From the NCBI GenBank assembly GCA_004352715.1, contig SCFE01000078.1, positions 1,096,659 through 1,160,658 on the forward strand: a stretch of DNA of 64,000 nucleotides. The letters run 5' to 3'. The first letter of the stretch is position 1; every line of letters begins with the position of its first letter. The position numbers were made by a program, and so were the translations under genes. The DNA is from Hofstenia miamia. Taxonomy: Eukaryota > Xenacoelomorpha > Acoela. Positions 11,636 to 21,879 of the stretch are shown here, in pieces. The notes below the pieces were generated by a model that was not told the origin of the DNA, searched no databases, and saw only the letters and a program-made list of their open reading frames with translations.

Positions 11636-12167
11636 TAGAGTTAATTTTTACAGAATTTACAGAATTGTTTTGTTTCTTGCTAAAAAATGTAACCTATTGT
11701 AGATTGCTAGTTGGATGCCATCAATCAGTCATGGGAATGGCTTTGCAGGTCTTAGTACATTTAATTTAAATTTATGACTCACATTTTATAGCAGTCTAGC
11801 TAAAGCTTTACGACAATTGCTTTCCACTGTCTATTGTTACAAAATTTATCACCTTGCACTGCATTCACCTTTTCAAGGAAAGATGCTATAAAAACAATAA
11901 AACTGAAAGAAATTCATGACCATTGTGTGAAGAAATTATCGTCGTACTATAATTAAACCGCGTAAATATTTTTAGATTTACTCATCACATCTTTGTGCTT
12001 ACGGATAAATTGCATGTCTTGCAGAGTCAAGCCGAAGCTTGTATGCAATGACTTTCCTGCCTTTAGCATAGTAATGATTTAAAACCAGATCATCATGGTT
12101 TCAATAACAACTAATTTAAATCCTTTTAACCATAAAATGCTTAGAATTTTCAAATATTTGCTGTTTC
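11636..12167. repeat. duplicated block, copy 1 (ends at a single n)
   Basis: Near-identical to 12476-13009, with a 2-bp indel and a few substitutions. It ends exactly at the isolated n at 12168. It may be an assembly duplicate of overlapping contigs or alleles. It holds no recognised gene. Confidence 0.85.
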
Positions 12168-12168
12168 N

Positions 12169-12476
12169 TTTTCATGAAATTATATTCAATTGCATCTACT
12201 TCATTTTTCCCTTTATAAATTGACATATGGGATAAAATTTTTGCAAAATTTTGACGGGTGAACAACTATGGCTACAAACAAATTTTTTTTGCATTGCATA
12301 GTAAACCAATAGCGTTTAAACAATTGATGATGAGCTAGATAATCTATTAATTTTAAGATATATAAATTTGTAAAAAACCTCTTTCACTTACAGTTAAGCA
12401 TAGTGCATAATCTACGCCGCACTTTCACTAGTTATTTGCTGACGTCACATGGCACTGTTTAAATTTCTTGTAATGT
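12169..12476. repeat. partial inverted copy of the 8778-9484 element
   Basis: Read on the minus strand, it begins ACATTACAAGAAATTTAAAC and follows the left 300 bp of the 8778 element with scattered differences. It is cut off at the single n at 12168, so its other end is missing. Confidence 0.75.
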
Positions 12477-13009
12477 AGAGTTAATTTTTACAGAATTTAC
12501 AGAATTGTTTTGTTTCTTGCTAAAAAATGTAACCTATTGTAGATTGCTAGTTAGATGCCATCAATCAGTCATGGGAATGGCTTTTTGCAGGTCTTAGTAC
12601 ATTTAATTTAAATTTATGACTCATATTTTATAGCAGTCTAGCTAAAGCTTTACGACAATTGCTTTCCACTGTCTATTGTTACAAAATTTATCACCTTGCA
12701 CTGCATTCACCTTTTCAAGGAAAGATGCTATAAAAACAATAAAACTGAAAGAAATTCATGACCATTGTGTGAAGAAATTATCGTCGTACTATAATTAAAC
12801 CGCGTAAATATTTTTAGATTTAATCATCACATCTTTGTGCTTACGGATAAATTGCATGTCTTGCAGAGTCAAGCCGAAGCTTGTATGCAATGACTTTCCT
12901 GCCTTTAGCATAGTAATGATTTAAAACCAGATCATCATGGTTTCAATAACAACTAATTTAAATCCTTTTAACCATAAAATGCTTAGAATTTTCAAATATT
13001 TGCTGTTTC
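12476..13009. repeat. duplicated block, copy 2
   Basis: Second copy of 11636-12167. It continues without interruption into family X copy B at 13010, which suggests this is the correctly joined version. Confidence 0.85.
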
Positions 13010-13515
13010 TGGTAAAAATATTTAAATGTTTATAAGTCACGAACTAATAAAGTTTTTCAAGTCTAAAAGCACCACACAATAGAGGAGTGTCTGCAATTTA
13101 ATTTTTAGTCTAGTACCCGCCCAGAGGGTGACTCATTAAGGCGTGCTGTTGGTTGAATTAGACCGACGTATGCGCACGGCACATTCAATAGAAATAGTTA
13201 AGATTAGTTGTTGTTCCCGGAGACTTTCTGCCTCCTGATTACCTAAAAACAGGGCCCACTGAATATATATATATATATATATATATATAGTGGGCTCTGC
13301 TAAAAATTTGGAATTGAAACCACTTTTTTAAAAATTTCAATCTTCAATGAAAATGGTGAATCTTTTCAAATACCTCAAATACGCAATACCCATTAATACA
13401 GATTTTCAACATTATTTTTGAGCACCAATGTTCAATGTATACATCCATATTTTCGGATTTCCAGATATTCTAGCAAGTTTGGAGAAAATAGCTTGATAAT
13501 GTGGAACCAACGCTT
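13010..13515. repeat. dispersed non-coding repeat family X, copy B, with a 50-bp insertion
   Basis: Shares with copy A the stretches AAATGTTTATAAG, ACTAATAAAG, CACCACA-ATAGAGGAG, TGCGCACGGCAC, TTTTCAACATTA and the final TTTGGAGAAAATAG. The copy is more diverged and is interrupted at 13250-13299 by a tiny inverted-repeat element. Confidence 0.6.
13250..13299. mobile_element. 50-bp miniature inverted-repeat element with a (TA)n core
   Basis: CAGGGCCCACT at 13250-13260 is mirrored by AGTGGGCTCTG at 13289-13299, with only alternating TA between them. The 7-mer CTAAAAA is found immediately outside both ends (13243-13249 and 13300-13306), as a target duplication would be. A CAGRGCCCA end of the same type occurs at 28588. 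It could be an extreme deletion derivative of a hAT-type element whose core has become a microsatellite. Confidence 0.5.
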
Positions 13516-14760
13516 TGACTTTTAGGAAAGAGAAAATGTTCTTTTCAGATAATTCGCAAAATGTAAATTTTGAAATTTTATGGAAATTACTAAACTGAAA
13601 TGATAGATATAATGTTATTGAAAATTTAGTCTAAGTTGAGTCTAGGCCAAACATATTGAATCTTGTCAGCTTGGATAAACCAGGTTCGAATAGTGCATAA
13701 CTATTTTTAAAATGATTTACAAGAATATTTTCACTTGGTACTTTCCATTCGTATAGAAAACGTTGTAGGCTTACTGTCAGTAGCGGATAAAGAAATGTTT
13801 TTAGAGGGTTAGACGAAGTAAAATAGGATGCTAAGTACATAATTCGGTACTAAGGAATGTAAGTATTATGCATCACTTTAATTCTATAAAGGCCCAGGCC
13901 TGCTCACAAACCGTCTGTATCCACCCCTGGGTGTAGTAAAAGTGAAAGCAACATTAATATTTTACTAACTATAAAAGATAGACTTCTGTTACATTAAAAA
14001 ACACCTGAGGTATAGTTTTTGTAAAAGTTTTTGGAAAGATATTGCGAATAAGGTTAAATTGTACTACTGAATCGATAGGAAATTTTGCTTGATATTATTC
14101 CTAGATCTATCATTATTCCATCCAACAACATCCATAAAGCATGGATTTAAGATTAATTAAAAACACGTAAAAAAAATATAAACAAGCTATTTTATGTTTA
14201 ATGAAAAAGTATAGAATTCAGAAGCAGATTCAAATTTGTTAGATGAAATTGTTGGCCAGAAACTATATTGATTCGCAAGGTCATGATCAAATAATGGGAA
14301 AAAGTCTTTCATTATATATTTCTTGATGTTTTTTGCTTCTTAATATACAAGAACTAAATATCTAAATCACCTCATTCAGCATAAAGTGGACAATTTACAG
14401 ATTTGGAGGGTTATACTGTAACATTTTTGCAAAAAGTACCTTTAAATTCAATACATTCTCAAAAATAAAAGCAAAAATATAAATTTAATGTAGCATTTGT
14501 ATTTGGTAGTTTTGAAGCAGTAGCGTAGACAGAATAAAAAATCAGGAGCGGCAGAATCATTTCCTGGAGGGGCAATAAACTGATTCAATTAAAATTTTGA
14601 AAAAAGTGCAGTACATTATTCAGTTTTGTAAATATTAAATATATATATATATATATGAGGCTTCAATTTTTATTTTAAGCAAAAATTTGCCCTTAATTAA
14701 ATAGTTGCGTAATTGCAAAAGAAAGAGTTTTCAAAAATATTTATAAATTGCTTAACAGTA
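13516..14760. other. spacer with no recognised gene
   Basis: Contains a hAT-end-like CAGTAGCGTAGACAG at about 14518 and a (TA)n run near 14640-14656. The short minus-strand open frame near 13631-13840 has no recognisable motif and is not called. Confidence 0.4.
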
Positions 14761-14769
14761 AAAATCATT

Positions 14770-14838
14770 TATGCTTGGTGCAAAATAACGCCTAATAATG
14801 ATGTTAATTTGGCGGATAAATAAATGTTAGTAATGTTA
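14770..14838. repeat. direct repeat, left copy
   Basis: The stretch from ATGCTTGGTGCAAAATAACG to GTTAGTAATGTTA recurs at 15926-15992 with about 85-90 percent identity. The two copies flank a 1.1-kb block that contains TTCACACAG repeats and two gaps. Confidence 0.6.
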
Positions 14839-14839
14839 G

Positions 14840-15008
14840 GGTGCATTCACACAGAAAGATTGTGCTTGCTAGTGCGAGCTTTTGGCGTTCACACAGAAAG
14901 CGAGCTTGCGTTAGCTTTAAATCTTGGGTATTCACACAGAGAGATTGCGATATTTTCTAGCAATGTATTAAAGCCAGGGTGTTCACACAGCGCGATTGTG
15001 CGAGTTTG
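14840..15008. repeat. four TTCACACAG-containing imperfect repeats
   Basis: GTGCATTCACACAGAAAGAT, GGCGTTCACACAGAAAGC, GTATTCACACAGAGAGAT and GTGTTCACACAGCGCGAT follow each other at spacings of about 40-55 bases, on one strand, ending at a gap. GGGTG-initiated TTCACAC motifs are found at the ends of some eukaryotic DNA transposons (PIF/Harbinger and related groups), but only one side is visible, so the class is uncertain. Confidence 0.45.
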
Positions 15009-15029
15009 NNNNNNNNNNNNNNNNNNNNN
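15009..15029. other. assembly gap (21 N)
   Basis: Run of N next to a (TA)n tract, probably a low-complexity break. Confidence 0.95.
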
Positions 15030-15722
15030 TATATATATATATCTCTGAAATGCATGTCATATTTTAGATAATTACACGTTTCAGCTCAATTTAAATTGCA
15101 ATAAGAAGAATTGTTTCATCGATTCAAACTAATCTAGGATAAGCACATAGCTAGGATTACGCAAAAGTGGCCCGTAAAGTATATGGGATGGGGTAGACCC
15201 ATTACTATTTATTCAAACTTTAAAAGAATCAATGAAAATTTTTAATATATCTTTAAACAAGCTTTTGTTATATATATAACAAGTCGTCATTGATCGATTT
15301 CTTAACAGTTTATGGTAGTAATTGAACACTAGTTAATACTATCAAACTTTCAACTGAAATATGATCGTATATCTATTTAATATACTTAGTTATCTCAGCT
15401 TAAATTGCAATGAGAAATATGTTTTAAGATACATGAACTTAATATAATAACTACATGTCTCATCTAACCATATGCAGCATTATTAAGCCTGACTAAGAAA
15501 CTGTTTCTTGTTGGACATATACGCGCATTAGTAAACTAACACCCATATTCCACAGCTTTTGTTTAGCATTGATGAGCCACCTCTGCAATAGCAAGCTCAT
15601 AAGCGCGTTCAACCAGGGCTGCGTGTTGTGCACATGACGCAGTATGAGTATGAGCTTGTCTGGTTTACGGCTACTAACTGTTTCTGCCGCTAAAATAGTT
15701 TAAAATTATGCCCGCACCCACG

Positions 15723-15832
15723 NNNNNNNNNNNNNNNNNNNNNNNNNNNNNNNNNNNNNNNNNNNNNNNNNNNNNNNNNNNNNNNNNNNNNNNNNNNNNN
15801 NNNNNNNNNNNNNNNNNNNNNNNNNNNNNNNN
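15723..15832. other. assembly gap (110 N) with duplicated flanks
   Basis: About 65 bases starting CTTGTCTGGTTTACGGCTAC precede the gap (about 15656-15722) and recur after it (15833-15895) with a few differences, which suggests unmerged alleles or contig ends. Confidence 0.9.
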
Positions 15833-15925
15833 CTTGTCTGGTTTACGGCTACTAACTGTTTCAGCCGCTATAGTTTAAAATTATGCCCGCTCCCACGTTT
15901 CTTATATAAATGTAACAGCATGAAC

Positions 15926-15992
15926 TGCTTGATGCAAAAAAACGCCTAACAATGATGTTGATTTGGCGGGTAAATAAGTGTTAGTAATGTTA
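15926..15992. repeat. direct repeat, right copy
   Basis: Right partner of 14770-14838. Here the sequence continues into ordinary spacer instead of TTCACACAG repeats. Confidence 0.6.
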
Positions 15993-16700
15993 AACATCTA
16001 GCCAATCAGTGGTTAATTGTGATTCGTAATTCCTTCATGTTTAAATACTCGAGTGTGGCGGAATTCTTTTTAATTGCATATTAAATTTGATGTGAAAGTT
16101 ATTTAAATAGGGCCATTAACCATTTATTTATCTTTTAACAAACAATATTAATAGTAATAGGTTCATTCTGCCAGTGTTTTGAAGGAAGCAAAAAATTAGC
16201 AGATACAACACAGCATTCAAATTGAAATTTAATTTTGTTATTGGTACAATCGACACTGCAGAAGAGCAAGTGTCACGATTCAGGACCCGATTAAAACATT
16301 TAAGTAAAAAATGATCATTTTCATTCTTAATTAAGCAAACTAAAGGTCATGCTCTTACTTTGCGAGATTGTGCTCTAACAATCTGTCGTGTACCCAATTG
16401 ATGTCAATACATGGAATTTAGTGAACGTTGAAGTGAAAATTTATATATTTTAACAAAATTTCCAAGGATTTCATGAGAGAATCAGAAATATACCTGATTC
16501 TGAAAGCCTTATTTGCATCTTTATAACACTGCATGCTTCGTTATCTTTAGCATAAATATGTAGATTTTAAAATCGTTGAAAAGAGAATTATAATATTTTA
16601 GAGGAAAAAGGAACACAACTAGTTTCTCATAAATATTAAAACACTACAAATGACAAATTAAACTTATTCAAAAAATTCGTACATTAAATATTAAATTAAG
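15993..16700. other. 3' flank of the orphan gene, AT-rich
   Basis: No open frame or repeat was recognised. It would hold the 3' untranslated region of the minus-strand gene ending at 16702, but no canonical AATAAA was picked out close to the stop. Confidence 0.4.
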
Positions 16701-16701
16701 T

Positions 16702-17646
16702 CTAAAACAACTGCAAATCAGTAGCAGAACATATCACTCTATCCCCAATGTCACTATAGACATCCCAATTCAGAGTAACCTGCTGGGACTGCGAAGAGTC
16801 CTTTTTTGCAAGAGGTGTGAAAGAATCCTCATCCCACGTCATTGAAATTTTGAGGTAAGAGTTCGGTTCTCCAGCAAATTTGAGAGAATAAAAAAAGGTA
16901 TAGTATTCATTAGTCAGTATGTCTTTTGCATAAGGAAATGTAACGTTTGATGTGATTGTAATGATATCATCTGTTACCTTTAGAATGACACTTTGCAAAT
17001 CAGAAAGATCTTCGAAGATCTCTTTGAAACGGATGTAATATATGAATATAGTGGAAGGACACGGTGGTGCCTTATCTAAGTAAACACCATAGGTTGCAAT
17101 TTTGTCTGCCGTTTCAGCAGACATTCGTAAATCGATTGGTTGTAGCAAAAGATCGTTGACAAACTTGTCAAATGGATTTGATTTTGCCGCAGATCTCTTA
17201 TTTACATAAAAGTCTCTTAACTGGCTTAAAGTTACCGACAGTGGCGTTGTCTTATCAATCCAATCACGTTCTTTGGGAATTGATACGACGTCACGACCTT
17301 TTCTAAAGCTAATCTGCATTTGAAATATCTCGCATTCTTCATTCTTGTTTTCCTTGTAAAATGCTTGTACAGATACTGTTATTGTCGCAGATTCAGTTTT
17401 CCTAAAGACCTTGTACACAATATTTGATTGGGAACTTGTGCACATGTCTGTTTTATGACGGTTTTCATTGAATTTGCCAGTAATGTTTGTGCAAGTAAGG
17501 TTTTTATCAGTGAGGGAATTCCATCCACATTTCAGCATTTGAGAGAGTAGGTCACCACCAGTAACAGAATCCATCACCAATTCAGGTACGAATACACCGT
17601 GATCAATGCATAAAACGCCTACACGTTTAACTAACTTTCTTGACAT
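16702..17646 (-). CDS. intact single-exon 314-residue protein of unknown family
   Basis: This is the longest uninterrupted non-transposon frame in the window. It starts at ATG 17646; an in-frame TAG 21 bases upstream (17665-17667) rules out a longer N-terminus. It ends in TAG at 16702. Base composition is clearly more balanced than the flanks, as expected for coding DNA. The protein has no obvious signal peptide or membrane helix. It has scattered cysteines, three Asn-x-Ser/Thr sites in its middle and C-terminal half or N-terminal region (NLT, NIT, NVT), and a C-terminal half of alternating hydrophobic strands that looks beta-rich. I do not recognise any domain. It could be a lineage-specific host gene, a retrocopy, or an intronless gene from a mobile element, although no terminal repeats, poly(A) tail or partner genes are seen beside it. 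Function is unknown. Confidence 0.7.
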   Translation of the reverse strand: MSRKLVKRVGVLCIDHGVFVPELVMDSVTGGDLLSQMLKCGWNSLTDKNLTCTNITGKFNENRHKTDMCTSSQSNIVYKVFRKTESATITVSVQAFYKENKNEECEIFQMQISFRKGRDVVSIPKERDWIDKTTPLSVTLSQLRDFYVNKRSAAKSNPFDKFVNDLLLQPIDLRMSAETADKIATYGVYLDKAPPCPSTIFIYYIRFKEIFEDLSDLQSVILKVTDDIITITSNVTFPYAKDILTNEYYTFFYSLKFAGEPNSYLKISMTWDEDSFTPLAKKDSSQSQQVTLNWDVYSDIGDRVICSATDLQLF

Positions 17647-18220
17647 GATGCCAATGGCCGACTTCTAACACTAAATGTTTAGTCGCTCCCACACAGTGAG
17701 TGAGGATTGCGCAATAGATTGTTGTTAATGCATGTGTCATAGAATAAGTTTAGAATCGAAATGAAGGCTTGTTTTGAACAGCTGCCTCGTTTTGCATTTG
17801 AACACGATATAACTGTGCATTAAATTCACCGATTCCGTTATATAGAGTGTTTTTCCAGGTGCAGCAATGAGACGAAGTAAAATATTCCATTTAATGTTTT
17901 TATTCACAGGAAAATAATGGAATTGGAAAACAGACAGATGGTCCTTTATGATAATTTTCTAATTTCTAGTTTACCACGTTATTTATTTATTAGAGAAAGG
18001 CAAATATGCACTAAAAATGTGTGCCAATATGCAATGAGAATTGAGAATATATGCAAAAATACACATCAATTTTGTTTACAAACATAATATATTAAAATAT
18101 AGAAAGTATTTTGAAATTGCTGAATTGAGCAGTGTATTTTTGAAAGCAACTAACTTGGATGGTGACAAGTAAAATTTGTAGAATACCAAAGGGCACTTGT
18201 CATCAATGGTTTATCATTGG
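17647..18220. other. 5' flank of the orphan gene and spacer
   Basis: No further open frame is seen. If the gene is transcribed, its promoter should lie in this interval, but no confident TATA or initiator element was identified. Confidence 0.4.
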
Positions 18221-18685
18221 TTAGCTTAGGACCTGCCTATGGAACAAGGAACAGGGTGGCCATTTGCCCAGTTTGTTCACTGTTAGAGAACGATCTATAA
18301 ATTCAATTTTGTCAAATTATGATGTTCAAATAGTCCTTGAGGAATGTGAGCTATTTAAAGAGGCTGATGCAGCAGCCAAGGCCATCGGTCTACATATATG
18401 CAACTCCAAACCGTTTTTACATTTTGACAATACTGACAATATCAATAGAAATGCTTTCGTTAGCAGTGAATCTTTCAGGCCAAATGCAAACAAAGGACAT
18501 AAGTGCACAAATTCTCTGTTCATTTGTGGATATTTGTATTAATCCTAGATGTACCAAGAAAAAAACAACTTAAAACAGCCAGGCGGGGTGGATTCTACCC
18601 CAAACGTATTTTTTCGCATAAAAACAAAACAAATCATCATAAGACTAGTCTGAGGAATGAAATAAGTATTGGAAACTTGAAACAC

Positions 18686-18702
18686 NNNNNNNNNNNNNNN
18701 NN
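18686..18702. other. assembly gap (17 N) with duplicated flanks
   Basis: The sequence from ATTCTACCCCAAACG to CTTGAAACAC occurs both before and after the gap, a small false or allelic duplication. Confidence 0.9.
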
Positions 18703-18804
18703 ATCTAGATTTTGTATTAACCCTAAACTTAAAAAAACCAAGGCGGAGTAGATTCTACCCCAAACGTATTTTTTCGCATAACAACAAAACAAATCATCAT
18801 AAGA

Positions 18805-19518
18805 CTAGTCTGAGGAATGAAATAAGTATTGGTAACTTGAAACACATTGATTGCAAATGATTACTTGACGCTTTGAACAAATAAAGCGGCTATATCGACT
18901 ATACATTACTGATACTTTTCTATCTTTTGTACGAGGACAAGAATAACAACGAGAATATTTCGTCTTTCCTTCTGGCAATCTAGAAACCTGAGAACCAGAA
19001 GACAGTCCTGATGAAGAAGTGGACGATTGACATTCAAGAATTGGCTGTATTTGAATCGGAAGCCAATTCAAAAATAAATGTCTGCCGGCTGTGAGCACTT
19101 CCGGATTTGTAATTTGGGTGCTGAGATACAAACAAAACAAAAGCGCTGTAAGCACAAATATCCAGTAATTGACAGAAAACAGCAAATGGCCAGTGATTTG
19201 TCTTACGTTTGCATGTGTAGTTTCGAGTTAGTTTATCAAACACATCAACACCGCCCTGCAATCAATTGTAATCCAGGATTGTGGCTGGTTTTCTATGAGG
19301 AAGAATACTGATTTCATCATCTTTATGCAATGAAGATAAAAGAAGGACAGCTCTGTTCTTTTTTGAAACATATGAAACTAAAGTGAGATCCTTCTGAAAC
19401 CCAAATAATGATGACATGGGAACATGGAGTGGATTAGGAAGAAATTCAGATGATATATCTTTTTTATTTTTCGAATTGTCCCTGTGTAAGTAAGTTGTCG
19501 TCCTAAAAGTGTTCGTGT
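18805..19518 (-). pseudogene. piggyBac transposase C-terminal fragment, duplicate copy
   Basis: Same sequence as the fragment in 19926-20830 and carries the same landmarks: GGVDVFDKL, CKRKTNHWPFAVF, and the C-terminal cysteine-rich segment with CYSC and CNQC pairs. It is cut short at 19519. See the other copy for detail. Confidence 0.75.
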
Positions 19519-19519
19519 N

Positions 19520-20638
19520 TTAGCTTAGGACCTGCCTATGCAACAAGGAACAGGGTGGCCATTTGCCTAGTTTGTTCACTGTTAGAGAACGATCTATAAA
19601 TTCAATTTTGTCAAATTATGATGTTCAAATAGTCCTTGAGGAATGTGAGCTATTTAAAGAGGCTGATGCAGCAGCCAAGGCCATCGGTCTACATATATGC
19701 AACTCCAAACCGTTTTTACATTTTGACAATACTGACAATATCAATAGAAATGCTTTCGTTAGCAGTGAATCTTTCAGGCCAAATGCAAACAAAGGACATA
19801 AGTGCACAAATTCTCTGTTCATTTGTGGATATTTGTATTAACCCTAGATGTACCAAGAAAAAAACAACTTAAAACAGCCAGGCGGGGTATTTTTTCGCAT
19901 AACAACAAAACAAATCATCATAAGACTAGTCTGAGGAATGAAATAAGTATTGGTAACTTGAAACACATTGATTGCAAATGATTACTTGACGCTTTGAACA
20001 AATAAAGCGGCTATATCGACTATACATTACTGATACTTTTCTATCTTTTGTACGAGGACAAGAATAACAACGAGAATATTTCGTCTTTCCTTCTGGCAAT
20101 CTAGAAACCTGAGAACCAGAAGACAGTCCTGATGAAGAAGTGGACGATTGACATTCAAGAATTGGCTGTATTTGAATCGGAAGCCAATTCAAAAATAAAT
20201 GTCTGCCGGCTGTGAGCACTTCCGGATTTGTAATTTGGGTGCTGAGATACAAACAAAACAAAAGCGCTGTAAGCACAAATATCCAGTAATTGACAGAAAA
20301 CAGCAAATGGCCAGTGATTTGTCTTACGTTTGCATGTGTAGTTTCGAGTTAGTTTATCAAACACATCAACACCGCCCTGCAATCAATTGTAATCCAGGAT
20401 TGTGGCTGGTTTTCTATGAGGAAGAATACTGATTTCATCATCTTTATGCAATGAAGATAAAAGAAGGACAGCTCTGTTCTTTTTTGAAACATATGAAACT
20501 AAAGTGAGATCCTTCTGAAACCCAAATAATGATGACATGGGAACATGGAGTGGATTAGGAAGAAATTCAGATGATATATCTTTTTTATTTTTCGAATTGT
20601 CCCTGTGTAAGTAAGTTGTCGTCCTAAAAGTGTTCGTG
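19520..20638. repeat. duplicated block 2
   Basis: Partner of 18221-19518. It runs without a break into the rest of the piggyBac element, so it is the more trustworthy version. Confidence 0.85.
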
Positions 20639-21178
20639 TAAAGAGGTCACTTGTAAAGAAATTGTCGGCTGTTATATATCTCCCACTTCCTGTGAGATGC
20701 TATTGAGTCAATTAGAGAACCACATGCTGTCCTTGTCCTCGTTCAGGTACATCTCCTCTTCTTCGACCAATATAAGGATCCAAATTTTAACAATAATATC
20801 TCTGAATCAGTCACAGCCCAAAGTTTTATACCGTACTTCCCTGGTGTTGACACAACTGCAATGTATATAAAATATTCGAGCAATAGCTTTGTATACATGA
20901 ATAATAGAAAATAACATTACACTTGGGTAAAAATTTAAGTTTTGTGATGTGTGAATAAGAAGTTTTGCATTGTGGTAGATTCTACCCCAAATGGTTGTTT
21001 ATGATAAAATTAATGTAGGCGAATAGAAGAGCTACAACAATTTTCAGATAATTTATAATTTCCTTTTGATAAAGTGTGAATTCTCTTAGAAGATCAAATG
21101 TCTACATCTATTAGTCTCTGAGATATTTGTATTGCATTTCAAAATTGTGGTAAAGTATACCCCATGGTAGTTCTGGGG
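19842..21178 (-). mobile_element. piggyBac element, internally deleted, TTAA-flanked
   Basis: TTAA at 19838-19841 is followed by CCCTAGATGTACCAA. At the other end, on the minus strand, TTAA at 21179-21182 is followed by CCCCAGAACTACCAT. These match the piggyBac pattern of a TTAA target duplication and CCCT/CCCC-type inverted ends. A near-palindrome, GGTAGATTCTACC, lies inside the right end (about 20983) and its relatives lie near the left end of the duplicate block. The 1.34-kb length leaves no room for a full transposase of roughly 550-600 residues, and the N-terminal half is missing. Confidence 0.75.
19926..20830 (-). pseudogene. piggyBac transposase, C-terminal half, interrupted
   Basis: Reading down from about 20830 on the minus strand, the landmarks in order are GKYGIKLWAV, then GRYITADNFFTS (one catalytic Asp of the family), QLTYTGTIRK, HRKPATILDYN, a TGA stop, LQGGVDVFDKL (the third catalytic Asp context), CKRKTNHWPFAVF, and a C-terminal cysteine-rich domain with CYSC, FIC and CNQC. 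That is the usual order of a piggyBac transposase. The first catalytic Asp and everything N-terminal are absent. At least one stop and several frame changes show it is inactive. The duplicate is at 18805-19518. Confidence 0.8.
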
Positions 21179-21183
21179 TTAAA

Positions 21184-21879
21184 TACTTTTCATCAATGCA
21201 TACTCAAGAATATTTTGATCTAAAGTATGACCAACAGTAAATGATTTTTTTTGGTTTGACAGATTGCCCAAAACTTGCTAAGGCTAGGAGCAGAACAAGA
21301 TACCCAGAAGCTTATGAACAAGAAAGTAATAACTAATGTTTCACTAATTTGACATTCCAACGCAGTTTTTCAGGCAACAATATTTTCTTGTGTTCATATT
21401 AGCGATATTCGTCATTGACTCTCCCAGAAACTTTTTCGCTCAACTTTTCTCATAAAGAACCAAATTTTGAGGTTGTGCAAGTGAATTACAAAAGTTATCT
21501 TAATCTTTTAAGTGTAGAAAATATCAGTGGTAATAAAGGTACATACCATAATGGATCTATTACTTTATACTGAAACATCAACGATGTTTTCTGAGATTCA
21601 TACATTACTCAGATTCTACCTTTCATGTCCTATGATCAGCTACAACAGAGCGAGCTTTTTTGGTGGTGCGAAGAATGAAATCATTTTTACGTTCAACTAT
21701 GGGGCATGTCCGTTTAAATTCACTTATGTTACTACATGTTCCCAAAGATTTATTGGACAGTATGGGTTTAACAGACATTTTAAACACGTTATAAGAGTAA
21801 ATGAAAAAAAGAAAATATTATTCGCTATGAAATATGTCAAATTCTACCGATCAACCTTCGCAATGTAAAACATGTGGCA
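21184..21879. other. spacer with no convincing gene
   Basis: An open frame of 113 codons on the plus strand (21527-21868) has no recognisable motif and the composition of its surroundings. It ends just before the 1000-N gap and is not called as a gene. Confidence 0.4.

Larger units (their letters stand above)
18221..19518. repeat. duplicated block 1 carrying a piggyBac fragment
   Basis: Nearly identical to 19520-20638. It ends exactly at the single n at 19519. It differs mainly by an extra segment of about 150 bases around the 17-N gap at 18686-18702, itself an internal duplication. Within it, 18221-18541 is sequence outside the piggyBac element, and 18542-19518 is the element's 3' part truncated by the n. 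Confidence 0.85.

Noticed and set aside
18264-18542. 92-codon open frame, present again at 19563-19841
   Set aside because: It appears twice only because of the block duplication, starts at TTG, runs into the piggyBac border and has no recognisable domain.
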